Assembly (NCBI GenBank): GCA_963819635.1
Contig: CAWFWX010000006.1
Location: forward strand, 248,001-312,000
Direction of reading: 5' to 3'
Source of the DNA: JACVRW01 sp963819635
GTDB taxonomy: Bacteria > Actinomycetota > Thermoleophilia > Solirubrobacterales > Thermoleophilaceae
DNA length: 64,000 bases
Shown here one piece after another: positions 33,420-41,958 of this stretch (its first letter is position 1; each line of letters opens with the position of its first letter). The notes below the pieces were generated by a model. The model was not told the DNA's origin and searched no databases. It was given only the letters and a program-made list of their open reading frames with translations. A program made the position numbers and the translations under genes.

Positions 33420-33743
33420 ATGAGAATCACGCGTAAGCACATTGCAGTAGGAGGGGCTGTGCTCGCCCTGAGCGCCGTCGGCGTTGGCGCCGCCGTCGCG
33501 GGGGGCGAGAGCGGGGACGCCAAGGAGCAGGTGAGCGGGCCGGGTGCCGACCGGGCGCGCGAGGCCGCCTTGGCCAACCATCCCGGTACCGCCAACGCCG
33601 TCGAGCGCGACTCGGAGAACGGCGCCACATGGGAGGTCGAGATCACCGGCACCGACGGCAAGACCGTCGACGTCCGCCTCGACGAGAACTACAAGGTCAT
33701 CGCCGTCGAGGGCGACGGCGAGGATCAGGGCGAGGGCGAGTAG
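33420..33743 (+). CDS. Secreted PepSY-domain protein
   Basis: 107 residues: signal peptide (about 1-28, IAVGGAVLALSAVGVGAAVAG), then one PepSY-like domain (REAALANHPGTANAVERDSENGATWEVEITGTDGKTVDVRLDENYKVIAV) and a short acidic tail. PepSY domains are thought to inhibit or sense proteases or to act in sensor signalling. It follows the two-component pair and has its own repeat-bearing promoter, so it is a likely target of the system and may feed back on the sensor. It stops one base before the convergent GH15 gene's stop. Confidence 0.85.
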   Translation: MRITRKHIAVGGAVLALSAVGVGAAVAGGESGDAKEQVSGPGADRAREAALANHPGTANAVERDSENGATWEVEITGTDGKTVDVRLDENYKVIAVEGDGEDQGEGE

Positions 33744-33744
33744 C

Positions 33745-35832
33745 TCAACCGCCGTAGCGAGCGGCGACGATTGCGGGCCGCTCCACGGGGCGGCCCGCGT
33801 CGATCGACCACGCAAGCCGCACGTACTGAGCGTGTGACCACGCGAGCGGGGTGGCCGAGAAGGTGCCCTCGCCGAGCGGGAAGCCCGCTTGGCCGGCGGG
33901 CGGGAAGTCGGGCGCCCAGACCTGCTCCGGCAGCATGAAGCCGTCGTTCCCGGCACTGGCGATGTGCGCGAGGCGCTGGCGCGCGGAGGCGCGCTCGCCG
34001 AGCAGCAGCTCATACTCGCCGCGCTCGCCGCCGAAGATCGGCCAGTTGCGCCCGATCGTGACGTTGTTCGCCCACACCTCGTCGGGGTTCGGCGGGAAGC
34101 CGATGTCCCACTGGCTGCCGTCCTTCTTCTCGCCGTAGCCGTCGAAGTTGAAGCGGTGCCAGAAGTAACGCTGGCGGGAGTTGCCGGACGCGAGCTGCTG
34201 ATCGACGACGCGGACCGTGTTGCGGATCACGGCGTCGTCGGCACGCTTGGCTCCCAGCCGGACGAGCTCGAGGAAGCTCGGATCGACGACCTTGCGCTGG
34301 TCCACGATCGGCCCGCTGTCGCCGATGTTGTAGGGCGTGCCGGTGTCGGGCTGACCGTCCTTGGTCAGGCGCAGGTAATACGGCTTCGCGGCGTATGGGC
34401 CGGTCGAGGTGACCGTCCAGCTCTCGACGCGGCGCTGCCATTCGTCGGCGGTCGCCTCCCAGCGCGCGGCGGATGCCGCATCGCCGTTCTTGCGCGCAAT
34501 GTCGGCGGCGCACACGAGGCCCGCGATCTCCGCGGCGATCGTCCCGGGCGAGTAGCCGCTCTGGTTCTCCCAGCGCTCCTGGGGCGAGAAGGGGGCGCCC
34601 TGCCCCGTCGAAGCGTCCCGGAAGTTCACGATGAACTCGGCGGCCTTCTTGATGTGATCGCTGTAGAGCGCGGCGTCGGTGCGGCGGAGCTGCCAGGCCA
34701 GGACGATGGGGAGCGCGACCTCGTCGAGCTGCAGGTTCGTCCAATGCTCCTTGCCGTCGACTGTGGAGTTCTGCGGGAACGAGCCGTCGGGCTTCTGCTG
34801 GCGGAAGAACAGGTAGTCCACCGCGCGGTTCGCCCCGCCGGTGTCGCCGGCCGCGATCAGCGCCGTGGCGATCTGGTAGAGGTCGCGCGACCAGACGAGG
34901 TGGTACGCGCCCGATGGGTTCTCGAGGCCGGTGCCCCACACCCAGGGCATCGTCGGCGAGGCGATGTAGCCGCCGCGGAAGGTCTTGTCCTCGTGCGCGG
35001 CAAGCGTCATCACGGAGACGTTGTAGGCACGCTTGTCGCCGGCAGAGCTGCGCGGCACGCCCTTCAGGCCGCCCAGATACGAGTGCCAGCCGCGCTCGTA
35101 CACCGCGCGCGTCTCGCCGAACCCGCGCATGAGGGACTCGCGCGCCGCGGAGCGGGCGGTCGCGGTGTCATCGCCGAACCCGAGCGCGACGGTCATGTTG
35201 GTGCGCCGCCCCTTCCCCGTCAGCGAGGTGCGCCCGATCTGGACCACGTCGCCGCTCGGCGGCTCGCTCGACGTCCGGACGAAACGCGGCGAGCCCACGA
35301 CCGCGCTCGCCACCGGGCTGCCCGAGTCGCTCGCAAGCAGCGCGCGGCGGCTGGGCTGTGCCGTGTCGTCGTCGAAGTCGTTGCCGAGCGATGGGTCGTA
35401 GCGCACCGCCAGCCGCAGGCGCCTGTCGGAGAGCGACTCGAGCTTCACGTCGATCAGCAGGACGTTGCGGGTCGGATCCGTTACGTAGGTCTTCGTGATC
35501 CGGTAGCGACCGGGCTCCTGATTCACCTGACGGTAGGTCAGGCTGCGAGAGTCGAGCAGCTGGACGGAACGTCTCCGTGCGCGCGTGTCGACCTGAGCGA
35601 ACCCCCTGCCGTCGGAGACGATGAACTCGAGCGTCCTGACGCTGGGAGTGCCGAGGTCGGGATAGAAGACCTCGGTGAGGCGACCGTCGTCGAGCGTGTG
35701 CCAGACCTTGCTCGCCGTGGTCGTCGAGGTCCCGTAGCCGTCCTTGTCGGCCTCGGTCCAGTTGGGCTCGGCGAGCGCCGCTCCCGGCAGGACGAGCATG
35801 AACAGGACCGTTGCGATGCAGACCCGGCGCAT
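33745..35832 (-). CDS. Secreted glycoside hydrolase family 15 (glucoamylase/glucodextranase-like)
   Basis: 695 residues: signal peptide (about 1-21), an N-terminal beta-sandwich domain (about 25-270; KVWHTLDDGRLTEVFYPDL is typical) and a C-terminal (alpha/alpha)6 catalytic domain. Conserved GH15 blocks include YHLVWSRDLYQIATAL, the acid-catalyst region RWENQSGYSPGT, and the base-catalyst region MLPEQVW. It should release glucose from alpha-glucan ends outside the cell. Glucodextranase, glucoamylase and trehalase-like activities share this layout, so the linkage is not determined. It is convergent with the PepSY gene with no terminator space between. Confidence 0.92.
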   Translation of the reverse strand: MRRVCIATVLFMLVLPGAALAEPNWTEADKDGYGTSTTTASKVWHTLDDGRLTEVFYPDLGTPSVRTLEFIVSDGRGFAQVDTRARRRSVQLLDSRSLTYRQVNQEPGRYRITKTYVTDPTRNVLLIDVKLESLSDRRLRLAVRYDPSLGNDFDDDTAQPSRRALLASDSGSPVASAVVGSPRFVRTSSEPPSGDVVQIGRTSLTGKGRRTNMTVALGFGDDTATARSAARESLMRGFGETRAVYERGWHSYLGGLKGVPRSSAGDKRAYNVSVMTLAAHEDKTFRGGYIASPTMPWVWGTGLENPSGAYHLVWSRDLYQIATALIAAGDTGGANRAVDYLFFRQQKPDGSFPQNSTVDGKEHWTNLQLDEVALPIVLAWQLRRTDAALYSDHIKKAAEFIVNFRDASTGQGAPFSPQERWENQSGYSPGTIAAEIAGLVCAADIARKNGDAASAARWEATADEWQRRVESWTVTSTGPYAAKPYYLRLTKDGQPDTGTPYNIGDSGPIVDQRKVVDPSFLELVRLGAKRADDAVIRNTVRVVDQQLASGNSRQRYFWHRFNFDGYGEKKDGSQWDIGFPPNPDEVWANNVTIGRNWPIFGGERGEYELLLGERASARQRLAHIASAGNDGFMLPEQVWAPDFPPAGQAGFPLGEGTFSATPLAWSHAQYVRLAWSIDAGRPVERPAIVAARYGG

Positions 35833-35869
35833 GCAGGTCGCGATACCCGATGCGCGCCGGGTCTACCCG

Positions 35870-36100
35870 CTACTTGGGGGTACCGCTGGGCTCGCCACTG
35901 AGCGCGATGTCGCCCGTGACGACGATCTCGCGGTCCAGGCCGTCGACCGTCACGACCGCGCGCGCCGGGAGCGTCTCGTCACCCTTGAGCGCGCCGCTGT
36001 CGATTTCCTCGCGGACCGCGATCTCGATCTCGCGCTGCGATGTGACGCCGAGCTTTTTCAGGAAGCGCCGCACCGACAGGTTGAACGCCTCTTCGTCCAT
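35870..36100 (-). CDS. DUF6494-like small protein downstream of pspAA
   Basis: 76 residues beginning MDEEAFNLSVRRFLKKLGVTSQREIEIAV, the pattern of DUF6494 proteins, with a C-terminal beta segment (ARAVVTVDGLDREIVVTGDIAL). No signal. The ATG shares one base with the pspAA stop (TGATG), so translation is coupled in the pspA-pspAA operon. Function unknown; context suggests envelope stress. A 37-bp gap separates it from the GH15 start downstream on the same strand. Confidence 0.75.
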   Translation of the reverse strand: MDEEAFNLSVRRFLKKLGVTSQREIEIAVREEIDSGALKGDETLPARAVVTVDGLDREIVVTGDIALSGEPSGTPK

Positions 36101-36378
36101 CAGTCCGGGATCAGGCCCTCGCCGGTGAACTCGCCGCATGCCTCGTCGAACGAGATGTCGCGCGGGGGGAGGATCACGTCGGACTCCACCAGCTCCTCGT
36201 TGTCGACCGCGTTGCCGTCGCTCGCCACGAGCTCGAGCATCTGGCTCCAGAGCTCCTTGAAGCCGGTCTCGTCGCCCTGCTCGACGGCGCTGACGGCGCG
36301 GTTGTCGAGCTCGTTCAGCCGCCCGGCGTCCTCGTCCGGCAGGTTGAACTGCCCCTCACCCGAGATGCGAACGATCAC
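36100..36378 (-). CDS. pspAA: PspA-associated protein PspAA
   Basis: 92 residues, starting IVRISGEGQFNLPDEDAGRLNELDNRAV and ending with DISFDEACGEFTGEGLIPD, both conserved in PspAA. It is soluble and acidic. The ATG overlaps the pspA stop by four bases, the usual pspA-pspAA arrangement. Its partner PspAB is encoded separately beside htpX at 27.9 kb. Probably modulates PspA at the membrane. Confidence 0.9.
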   Translation of the reverse strand: MIVRISGEGQFNLPDEDAGRLNELDNRAVSAVEQGDETGFKELWSQMLELVASDGNAVDNEELVESDVILPPRDISFDEACGEFTGEGLIPD

Positions 36379-37130
36379 GCCTTCTCCTCCCCCTGCTCGA
36401 GCGCGGGCGAGTCGCCGCCGCCCGAGCCGAGCTCGGCCTTCATCTTCGACAGCTCGTCGTCCACCTGGGCGCCGCTCGTGAGCTCCGAGAGCTGGCGGTC
36501 GAGGTCGTCCTGGCCCGAGCCGAGCGCCGTGATGTCGTCGAACGCGCCGGCGGCCTCGAGCTCCTCGACGGCGGACGCCCGGGCGCGCATGTTCTCCGTC
36601 TTGTCCTCGGCGCGCTGCATCGCGAGCCCGAGGTCGGCCATCTCCTCGCCCACGCCGTTGGCCGCCTCGGAGATGCGAACCTGCGCCTCGGCGGCGGAGT
36701 ACTGCGCCTTGATGACTTCCTTCTTCGTCCGGAACTGCTCGATCTTCTGGCGCAGCCGCAGCTCGTTCGCGGTGAGCTGCTCCTGCTGACCCTCGAGCTC
36801 CTTGATCTGCGTGTCGAGGCCCTGCAGCTCGGTCTGTGCGAGCGTCTTGCGCTCCAGCGCCGTCCGGGCGAGATCCTCACGCCCCTGCGAGAGCGCCTGG
36901 CGCGCCTGCGTGTCGAGCTTCACGACCTGCTGCTCGAGCTTCGTTGACTGCATCTGAAGGCGCTTCTTCGACGTGACCACGTCGGCGATGCCCTTCTTGA
37001 CGTTCTGAAGCAGCTCAGTCTGCTTCTGGTAGCCGTAGTCGAGCGTCTCGCCGGGATCTTCGGCCCGGTCGAGCATCCTCGAGATCTTCGACTTCACAAC
37101 CGTTGACATGCGTCCTGCAAGCCCTGGCAT
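36375..37130 (-). CDS. pspA: PspA/IM30 (Vipp1) family envelope-stress protein
   Basis: 251 residues, almost wholly coiled coil (about 25-215), as in ESCRT-III-like PspA. It starts from ATG at 37128-37130, four bases after a strong AGGAGG site; a second ATG seven codons in (MSTVVKSKISRML) is a possible alternative. The ALSQGREDLARTALERK helix-turn is family-typical. It assembles on the inner membrane to preserve integrity under stress. First gene of pspA-pspAA-DUF6494, divergent from the thioesterase gene. Confidence 0.93.
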   Translation of the reverse strand: MPGLAGRMSTVVKSKISRMLDRAEDPGETLDYGYQKQTELLQNVKKGIADVVTSKKRLQMQSTKLEQQVVKLDTQARQALSQGREDLARTALERKTLAQTELQGLDTQIKELEGQQEQLTANELRLRQKIEQFRTKKEVIKAQYSAAEAQVRISEAANGVGEEMADLGLAMQRAEDKTENMRARASAVEELEAAGAFDDITALGSGQDDLDRQLSELTSGAQVDDELSKMKAELGSGGGDSPALEQGEEKA

Positions 37131-37187
37131 GTCTCCTCCTAATTCTCCGACGAGGTCAGTCGGGCCAAGAGTAGTCTGCGCGCACTC

Positions 37188-37676
37188 GTGGAGCCGCGTC
37201 CACCCTCAGCCTCCAGCTCGATCCTAAGCCGCTGGATGGGTATCGCGGATGCGAACAACTCGGGCAACGTCCACGGCGGGCTGATCATGCGCCTCTGCGA
37301 CGACGTGGCCGGGATCGCGGCGGTGAGGCACTCGGGCGGCCGCGTCGTGACCGCCGCGATGGACCGCATGACGTTCACGCACCCGGTCTACGTCGGCCAG
37401 CTCGTGACCGTGAAGGCCACGGTGAACGCGGCCTGGCGCACCTCCATGGAGGTCGGCGTGCGGGTCGAATCCGAGAACGTGCGCACCGGCGAGGTGGTCC
37501 ACACCTCGACCGCCTACCTCACGATGGTCGCGCTGGACGACGAGGGCCACCCGACCGAGGTGCCTCCCGTCGCGCCCGAGACGCCGGACGAGAAGAGGCG
37601 GGCGCGCGAGGCACAGCTGCGTCGCGACACCCGCCTCGCCGAACGGCAGCGGATCGAGGAAGAGCGAGGGCCATAA
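37188..37676 (+). CDS. Acyl-CoA thioesterase, hotdog fold (BACH/YciA type)
   Basis: 162 residues. The hotdog pattern WMGIADANNSGNVHGGLIMRLCDDVAG with the active-site Asn/His/Asp region and a second AAMDRMTFTHPVYVGQLVTVKATV strand block is typical of YciA/BACH acyl-CoA hydrolases. A charged C-terminal helix follows. GTG start; a TAGTCT hexamer at 37172-37177 is a likely -10. Releases free fatty acid from acyl-CoA, consistent with the many lipid genes downstream. Confidence 0.87.
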   Translation: MEPRPPSASSSILSRWMGIADANNSGNVHGGLIMRLCDDVAGIAAVRHSGGRVVTAAMDRMTFTHPVYVGQLVTVKATVNAAWRTSMEVGVRVESENVRTGEVVHTSTAYLTMVALDDEGHPTEVPPVAPETPDEKRRAREAQLRRDTRLAERQRIEEERGP

Positions 37677-37680
37677 CAGT

Positions 37681-38130
37681 TCAGACCTCCGGCCCGCTCG
37701 GCTCTTCCGGCAGCTGCCGCCACTCAGTGAACTTGCCGTTGCGGATCGTGTAGCGCACGCGGGTGAGCCCGCTGCACGGCCCGCCCGGGCCGGCGCGCAG
37801 CCGGAAGGTCGCCAGCACGTGGTGGGCGTGGCCTCCGCCCCTCATCCGGATCAGGTCGGCGCGGCAGGGCAGGCCCGCGTTGAAGGAGAACGCCTCGGAT
37901 TTCGACTTCAGCCGGTACGGGTGACCCTGGTCGATGAGGGCGTTCGGCGCGAAGTAGTAGGCGGCCTGCTCGTAGTCCTGCCGCTCGAGCGACAGCAGCC
38001 AGCCGCGGATCACCCGCCCGTTGTACGTGTGGAGCGGGTCCGGCTTGGCAACGACGTCCGAGTCCGAGGACGAGTTGCAGCCGGCCAGCGCGAGCAGCGC
38101 CAGCACCGTTGCCACCGCAAGCGGGCGCAT
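37681..38130 (-). CDS. Putative lipoprotein, NTF2/SnoaL-like
   Basis: 149 residues with a lipoprotein signal peptide and lipobox LALAGC (Cys near residue 18). The mature part has the helix-then-sheet pattern of NTF2-like folds (VIRGWLLSLERQDYEQAAYYFAPNALIDQG ... HVLATFRLRAGPGGPC ... RVRYTIRNGKFTEWRQL). Surface-anchored; function unknown. Its stop is four bases from the convergent thioesterase stop. Confidence 0.75.
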   Translation of the reverse strand: MRPLAVATVLALLALAGCNSSSDSDVVAKPDPLHTYNGRVIRGWLLSLERQDYEQAAYYFAPNALIDQGHPYRLKSKSEAFSFNAGLPCRADLIRMRGGGHAHHVLATFRLRAGPGGPCSGLTRVRYTIRNGKFTEWRQLPEEPSGPEV

Positions 38131-38204
38131 GCCCGTAAGGCTACGCCGCGCTCGGCCACGGCCGGGCGGCTTGGCGCGCCGGCGCTAGGACCCCGTGCCG
38201 TTCC

Positions 38205-38609
38205 TCATTTCCAACCCGGCACGCGCCCCGCTTGCTCGATCCACGTGTGCATCTCCGGTCCCTGCGCCTCCTCCAGGGTCGTCAGCTTGACGTAGCGGGT
38301 CCGATCGGTGGTTCCGAGCGGCGGCGGAGGGTCGAAGTCCGCGCCGCCGAAGAAGACGACGTTCACGGAGACGTCGTAGGCGACCATCTCGATGATCCAC
38401 CCGAGTTCTGGCAACCCGTAGTACGCCTTCTTCCACTTGACGGCGTATTGAAGCCCGGGGATCGTCTCGCGGATCAATTCGTCCAGCCGCTTGACGATGG
38501 GATGCAGATCCGGCATCACGCGCCGGATCCAATCCTCGATGTCGGCGTGGCTATCCGACGGCACAGGCGGCTTTCGGGCCGCATTCGGCTTGCGTGGCTT
38601 CTCCATCAA
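38205..38609 (-). CDS. DUF1801 family protein
   Basis: 134 residues matching the DUF1801/YdhG-like pattern: IEDWIRRVMPDLHPIVKRLDELIRETIPGLQYAVKWKKAYYG, then WIIEMVAYDVSVNVVFFGGADFDPP and a terminal WIEQA. Cytoplasmic, no known reaction. Two consecutive ATG codons mark the start. Followed by a 74-bp gene-free gap before the lipoprotein start. Confidence 0.82.
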   Translation of the reverse strand: MMEKPRKPNAARKPPVPSDSHADIEDWIRRVMPDLHPIVKRLDELIRETIPGLQYAVKWKKAYYGLPELGWIIEMVAYDVSVNVVFFGGADFDPPPPLGTTDRTRYVKLTTLEEAQGPEMHTWIEQAGRVPGWK

Positions 38610-38627
38610 CTTCCAGCGTTTCCGGCG

Positions 38628-39929
38628 CTAGGAGGCTTCTGCGACCGCGCGGGTAGCCTGGGCGACCGCGCTGCCGTTCGGAGCGTTGCCCGGCGCCTGG
38701 TTGAGGACGTCGTCCTCATCCTCGAAGCGGCGCTTGAAGTCGGCCGTCTGCATGCGCGCGATCACGAGCCGCTGCATCTGAGCCGTGCCCTCGAAGATCT
38801 GGTAGATCTTCGCGTCCCGGAACCACTTCTCGAGCGGGCAGTCGGTGGTCTGGGCGAACGGGCCGACAAGGTCCATCAGCGTGGTCGTGGCCCACATCGC
38901 CACGTCGCCCGCCTTCAGCTTCGACATCGAGCCCTGGCCGGCGGTCATCGGCATGCCGTTGCGGCCCATCCAGGCGGCCCGCCAAACGAGCAGGCGGGCG
39001 GACTCGATCTCGGTCGCCACGTCTGCCAGGACCTGCTGGATGCGCTGCTGCTGGAGGAGCGGCTGCCCGTCCTCCTCCTTGTCGGCGAGGTACTCGAGCG
39101 TCCACTCGTACGCGGCCTGGGCGATGCCGAGCGCCGAGGCGCCCACCAGCGGGCGGGTCAGCTCGAAGGTCGCGAGAGCGTTCGAGGAGCGGCCGGTGGA
39201 CTCACCCGAGCGCGCGCGCTCGAGCTTCTTCTGGAGCTTCTCGTAGCCGCCGAGCAGGTAATCCATGGGCACGCGGCAGTCCTCGAGGATGACCTCGGTG
39301 GTCTGCGACGCGCGGATGCCGAGCTTCGACTCCTTCTTGCCCTGCGAGAGCCCGGGCGTGTCCTTCGGCACGACGAACGACGCCTGGCCGCGATGGCCGA
39401 GCTCCGGATCGACGGTGGCGACGACGACGGTCACGTCGGCGATGCCGCCGTTCGTGATGAAGACCTTGGTCCCGTTCAGGACCCACTCGTCGCCGTCGAG
39501 CTTCGCCGTGGTGCGGAGCGAGCGCACGTCGGAGCCGGCGCTCGGCTCGGTGACCGCGTAGGCGCCGAGCTTGATCTCGTCCCCCATGCCGAAGCACTCC
39601 GGCACCCAGCGCCCGATCTGCTCCGGCGTGCCCGAGCTGGCGATGCCCGCGGCGGCGAGCGATCCGCCCTGGATGGCGAGCGCGATCCCGGCGCAGCCCC
39701 AGTGCATCTCCTCGGCGTAGATGCACGAGAGGACCCCGTCGGGGTCCTCGCCCATCAGCTGGATGGTCTCGAGGCCATGGAGGCCCCACTCGCGGGCGGC
39801 CTTGATGGCCTCCCACGGCACGCTCTCGTCGCGATCGTGCTGGGCGGCGACCGGCCGGATCACCTCGCGCGCGAAGCGGCGGGTCTTCTCCTGGAACTCG
39901 CGCTGTTGGTCGTTGAGCTTGAAATCCAC
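38628..39929 (-). CDS. Acyl-CoA dehydrogenase
   Basis: FAD-dependent alpha,beta-dehydrogenation of an acyl-CoA, first step of beta-oxidation. 433 residues from a GTG at 39927-39929 that places VDFKLNDQQREFQEKTRRFARE at the N-terminus; the frame extends far upstream only as GC-rich noise. Conserved blocks: YAVTEPSAGSDV (FAD/substrate loop), VFITNGG, LGIRASQTTEVILEDCRVP and a C-terminal KIYQIFEGTAQMQRLVIAR with a Glu in the catalytic-base position. It is preceded by the palindrome at 39949-39964, shared with the thiolase promoter. Confidence 0.92.
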   Translation of the reverse strand: MDFKLNDQQREFQEKTRRFAREVIRPVAAQHDRDESVPWEAIKAAREWGLHGLETIQLMGEDPDGVLSCIYAEEMHWGCAGIALAIQGGSLAAAGIASSGTPEQIGRWVPECFGMGDEIKLGAYAVTEPSAGSDVRSLRTTAKLDGDEWVLNGTKVFITNGGIADVTVVVATVDPELGHRGQASFVVPKDTPGLSQGKKESKLGIRASQTTEVILEDCRVPMDYLLGGYEKLQKKLERARSGESTGRSSNALATFELTRPLVGASALGIAQAAYEWTLEYLADKEEDGQPLLQQQRIQQVLADVATEIESARLLVWRAAWMGRNGMPMTAGQGSMSKLKAGDVAMWATTTLMDLVGPFAQTTDCPLEKWFRDAKIYQIFEGTAQMQRLVIARMQTADFKRRFEDEDDVLNQAPGNAPNGSAVAQATRAVAEAS

Positions 39930-39948
39930 AGGGGCTCCCCCGCCTCGG

Positions 39949-39964
39949 TTGACTGACCAGTCAA
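39949..39964. promoter_or_regulatory. TetR-type palindromic operator (shared with 60314-60329)
   Basis: TTGACTGACCAGTCAA: perfect 7-bp arms around AC. It lies 19 bases before the acyl-CoA dehydrogenase GTG. The same half-sites recur between thiolase and 3-hydroxyacyl-CoA dehydrogenase, implying one fatty-acid-type repressor. The divergent lipoprotein gene starts 55 bp away and could also be affected. Confidence 0.7.
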
Positions 39965-40019
39965 TCATAGTCATACCCACCCCGATCCCGCCCCACACGT
40001 AGCTACAGTCCGCCGCGAA

Positions 40020-41195
40020 TTGCGCCGATTTTCCGCCCTCCTCCTCGCTTTCGCGGTGCTGGTCCTCGTGAGCTGCAGCACCGGCGACGACGAGTCGCGA
40101 CCGCCGCAGCTCGGCGTCAAGGCGGAGGACGAGCAGGCCGCCGAGAAGCTCGGGTTCCCCTCCACCGCCACGCGTAACACGGTCCGCGTGGGCGGCAGCG
40201 ACGCGGCCTCGGACGCCGCCGGCGTCGCGGGCGCGCTCTACCCGGCCACGGGCGACGCCGACCGGCCGACCGCGATCGTGCTGGTCGACCAGGGCGACTG
40301 GGCGACCGCCGTCGCCGCCTCGGTGCTCGTGGGGCGCCCGATCGGGGCGCCGATCCTGCTCACGGACGGAAGCGAGCTTCCCGCGGTGACCAAGGACGTG
40401 CTGGACCGGCTGAAGCCGAAGGGCTCCGACCTCTCCAAGGACGCTCAGGTCATCCGAGTCGGACCGGACGTCCCCCGGCCGGAGGGCTACAAGACCGCGC
40501 TGATCGAGGGCGACAACCCGTTCGAGCGGGCGGCGGCAATCGACCGCTTCTTCTCGGCCGCGCGCGCGAAGCCGTCGAACGACGTCGTCCTGTACTCCTC
40601 CGAGCGCGCCGAGTTCGCCATGCCGGCCGCGGCATGGGCGGCGCGCTCCGGCGACGCCGCGCTGCCCGTTCGGCGCGACGCGATTCCGGCGCCGATCGTC
40701 AAGGCGCTCCGCGAGCACAGCCGCCCGAACGTCTTCGTGCTGGGCCCGGAGAGCGTCATCTCCAAGAAGGTCGTGACGCGGCTCGAGAAGCAGAAGCTGG
40801 CCCGCAACGTCGCTCGGATCGAGGGGCCCAACCCGGTCGAGAACGCGATCGCCTTCGCCCGCTACGAGAAGGGCGACTTCGGCTGGGGCGTGGTCGTGCC
40901 CGGCTACAACTTCACCCTGGCGACCACGACCCGGCCGGCCGATGCCGCCGGCGCCGCCGCGCTCGGCACGCGCGGCGTGTTCGCGCCGCTCCTCCTGAGC
41001 GACGACCCGGCGACACTTCCGCCGAAGCTCGAGGAGTACTTCCTCAGCGTCCAACCCGGCTACGAGGACGACCCCGCCCAGGCCGTCTACAACCGCGCCT
41101 GGATCCTCGGCGACGACAAGGCGATCTCCGTCGACCAGCAGGCCCAGCTCGACCAGCTCACCGAGCTCATCCCGGTGCAGCCGAACGCGCCGTAG
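40020..41195 (+). CDS. Lipoprotein with cell-wall-binding repeat 2-like domains
   Basis: 391 residues from a TTG start. Lipoprotein signal with lipobox LVSCS (Cys about residue 19). The repeated pattern of VRVGGSDAASDAAGVAGALYP, TAIVLVDQGDWATAVAASVLVG, PILLTDGSELP and later NVFVLGPESVISKKV matches cell-wall-binding repeat 2 modules (CWB2). Such domains attach proteins to secondary wall polymers in firmicutes; their role in actinobacteria is unclear. Single gene between divergent lipid and small-protein genes. Confidence 0.75.
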   Translation: MRRFSALLLAFAVLVLVSCSTGDDESRPPQLGVKAEDEQAAEKLGFPSTATRNTVRVGGSDAASDAAGVAGALYPATGDADRPTAIVLVDQGDWATAVAASVLVGRPIGAPILLTDGSELPAVTKDVLDRLKPKGSDLSKDAQVIRVGPDVPRPEGYKTALIEGDNPFERAAAIDRFFSAARAKPSNDVVLYSSERAEFAMPAAAWAARSGDAALPVRRDAIPAPIVKALREHSRPNVFVLGPESVISKKVVTRLEKQKLARNVARIEGPNPVENAIAFARYEKGDFGWGVVVPGYNFTLATTTRPADAAGAAALGTRGVFAPLLLSDDPATLPPKLEEYFLSVQPGYEDDPAQAVYNRAWILGDDKAISVDQQAQLDQLTELIPVQPNAP

Positions 41196-41208
41196 ACTCC
41201 GGGATCCG

Positions 41209-41475
41209 ATGAGCGAGTTCGAGCGACCGGACCGCCTGGGGCGCGAGCCGTCCGTCGAGGACGTGCGGCAGCTGACGGGCGCGTCGACCCCCCACTTCGC
41301 CCTCCAGATCCGCAACCGCATCCGCGTGCTGATCGCCGGTCTGCCGGACGATCATCCCGCGCGGGTGGAGGGTGAGCGCGAGATCGCAAGGCTCGACGAG
41401 ATCGCGCTTGGATCGGAGCGCCGCGGCCCCATCCAGGGGCACGAACACGGCCTCCCCAGTTACCGCGGACCGTAG
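41209..41475 (+). CDS. Small conserved-looking protein of unknown function
   Basis: 88 residues, no signal or membrane segment, N-terminal SEFERPDRLGREPSVEDVRQLTGASTPHFALQIRNRIRVLIAGLPDDHPAR and a short basic/polar tail. A helix-rich, probably soluble protein. ATG start; a TAGACT hexamer overlapping the upstream stop (41193-41198) may be its -10. I do not recognise a family. Confidence 0.6.
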   Translation: MSEFERPDRLGREPSVEDVRQLTGASTPHFALQIRNRIRVLIAGLPDDHPARVEGEREIARLDEIALGSERRGPIQGHEHGLPSYRGP

Positions 41476-41481
41476 TAGTCT
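41476..41481 (+). promoter_or_regulatory. -10 element, leaderless type
   Basis: TAGTCT six bases before the ATG at 41488, with no ribosome site between; matches the spacing seen before the zinc transporter and protease genes. Confidence 0.45.
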
Positions 41482-41487
41482 GGGCCC

Positions 41488-41958
41488 ATGGCCTGGGAGT
41501 TCAGTCTCCTGGTTGTCGCGAATGTCACGGCGGGCTCGGACGAGCTCATCGAGCGTCTCCGCGCGCGCGCCGAGGACGGCGCGTGCCGGTTCACCCTCGT
41601 GATGCCGGCGAGCGGAGCTGAGGCCCGCGTGCGGCTGGAAGACGCGCTCGAGCGGATGCGCGAGGCCGGCGTCGAGAACCTCGAGGGCCGTGTGGGAGAC
41701 CCCGATCCAGTCGTCGCCGTGATGGACGTCTGGGACCCGATGAAGTTCGACGAGATCATCGTCTCCACCCTGCCGACCGGCTCCTCGCGCTGGCTCGGCC
41801 TGGACCTTCCGCACCGTCTCGAGAAGCTCACCTCGGTGCCGGTCCGGCACGTGGTGTCGCACCCGCCGCGGGAAGCGGCGCCCACCGGGCCGCCGCCGGC
41901 CCAGCCTCAGCGCATGGGCCTGCTCGCCGCACTCGGCGGGATGATCACGCGCCGCTAG
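41488..41958 (+). CDS. UspA-like nucleotide-binding-fold protein
   Basis: 156 residues with alternating strands and helices: FSLLVVANVTAGSDELIERLRARAED, RFTLVMPASG, FDEIIVSTLPTGSSRWLGLDLPHRLEKLTSVPVRHVV. The last block resembles the C-terminal strand/loop of universal-stress and similar Rossmann-like folds. A Pro-rich tail follows. No clear catalytic motif. Its stop overlaps the convergent small gene by four bases. Confidence 0.65.
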   Translation: MAWEFSLLVVANVTAGSDELIERLRARAEDGACRFTLVMPASGAEARVRLEDALERMREAGVENLEGRVGDPDPVVAVMDVWDPMKFDEIIVSTLPTGSSRWLGLDLPHRLEKLTSVPVRHVVSHPPREAAPTGPPPAQPQRMGLLAALGGMITRR

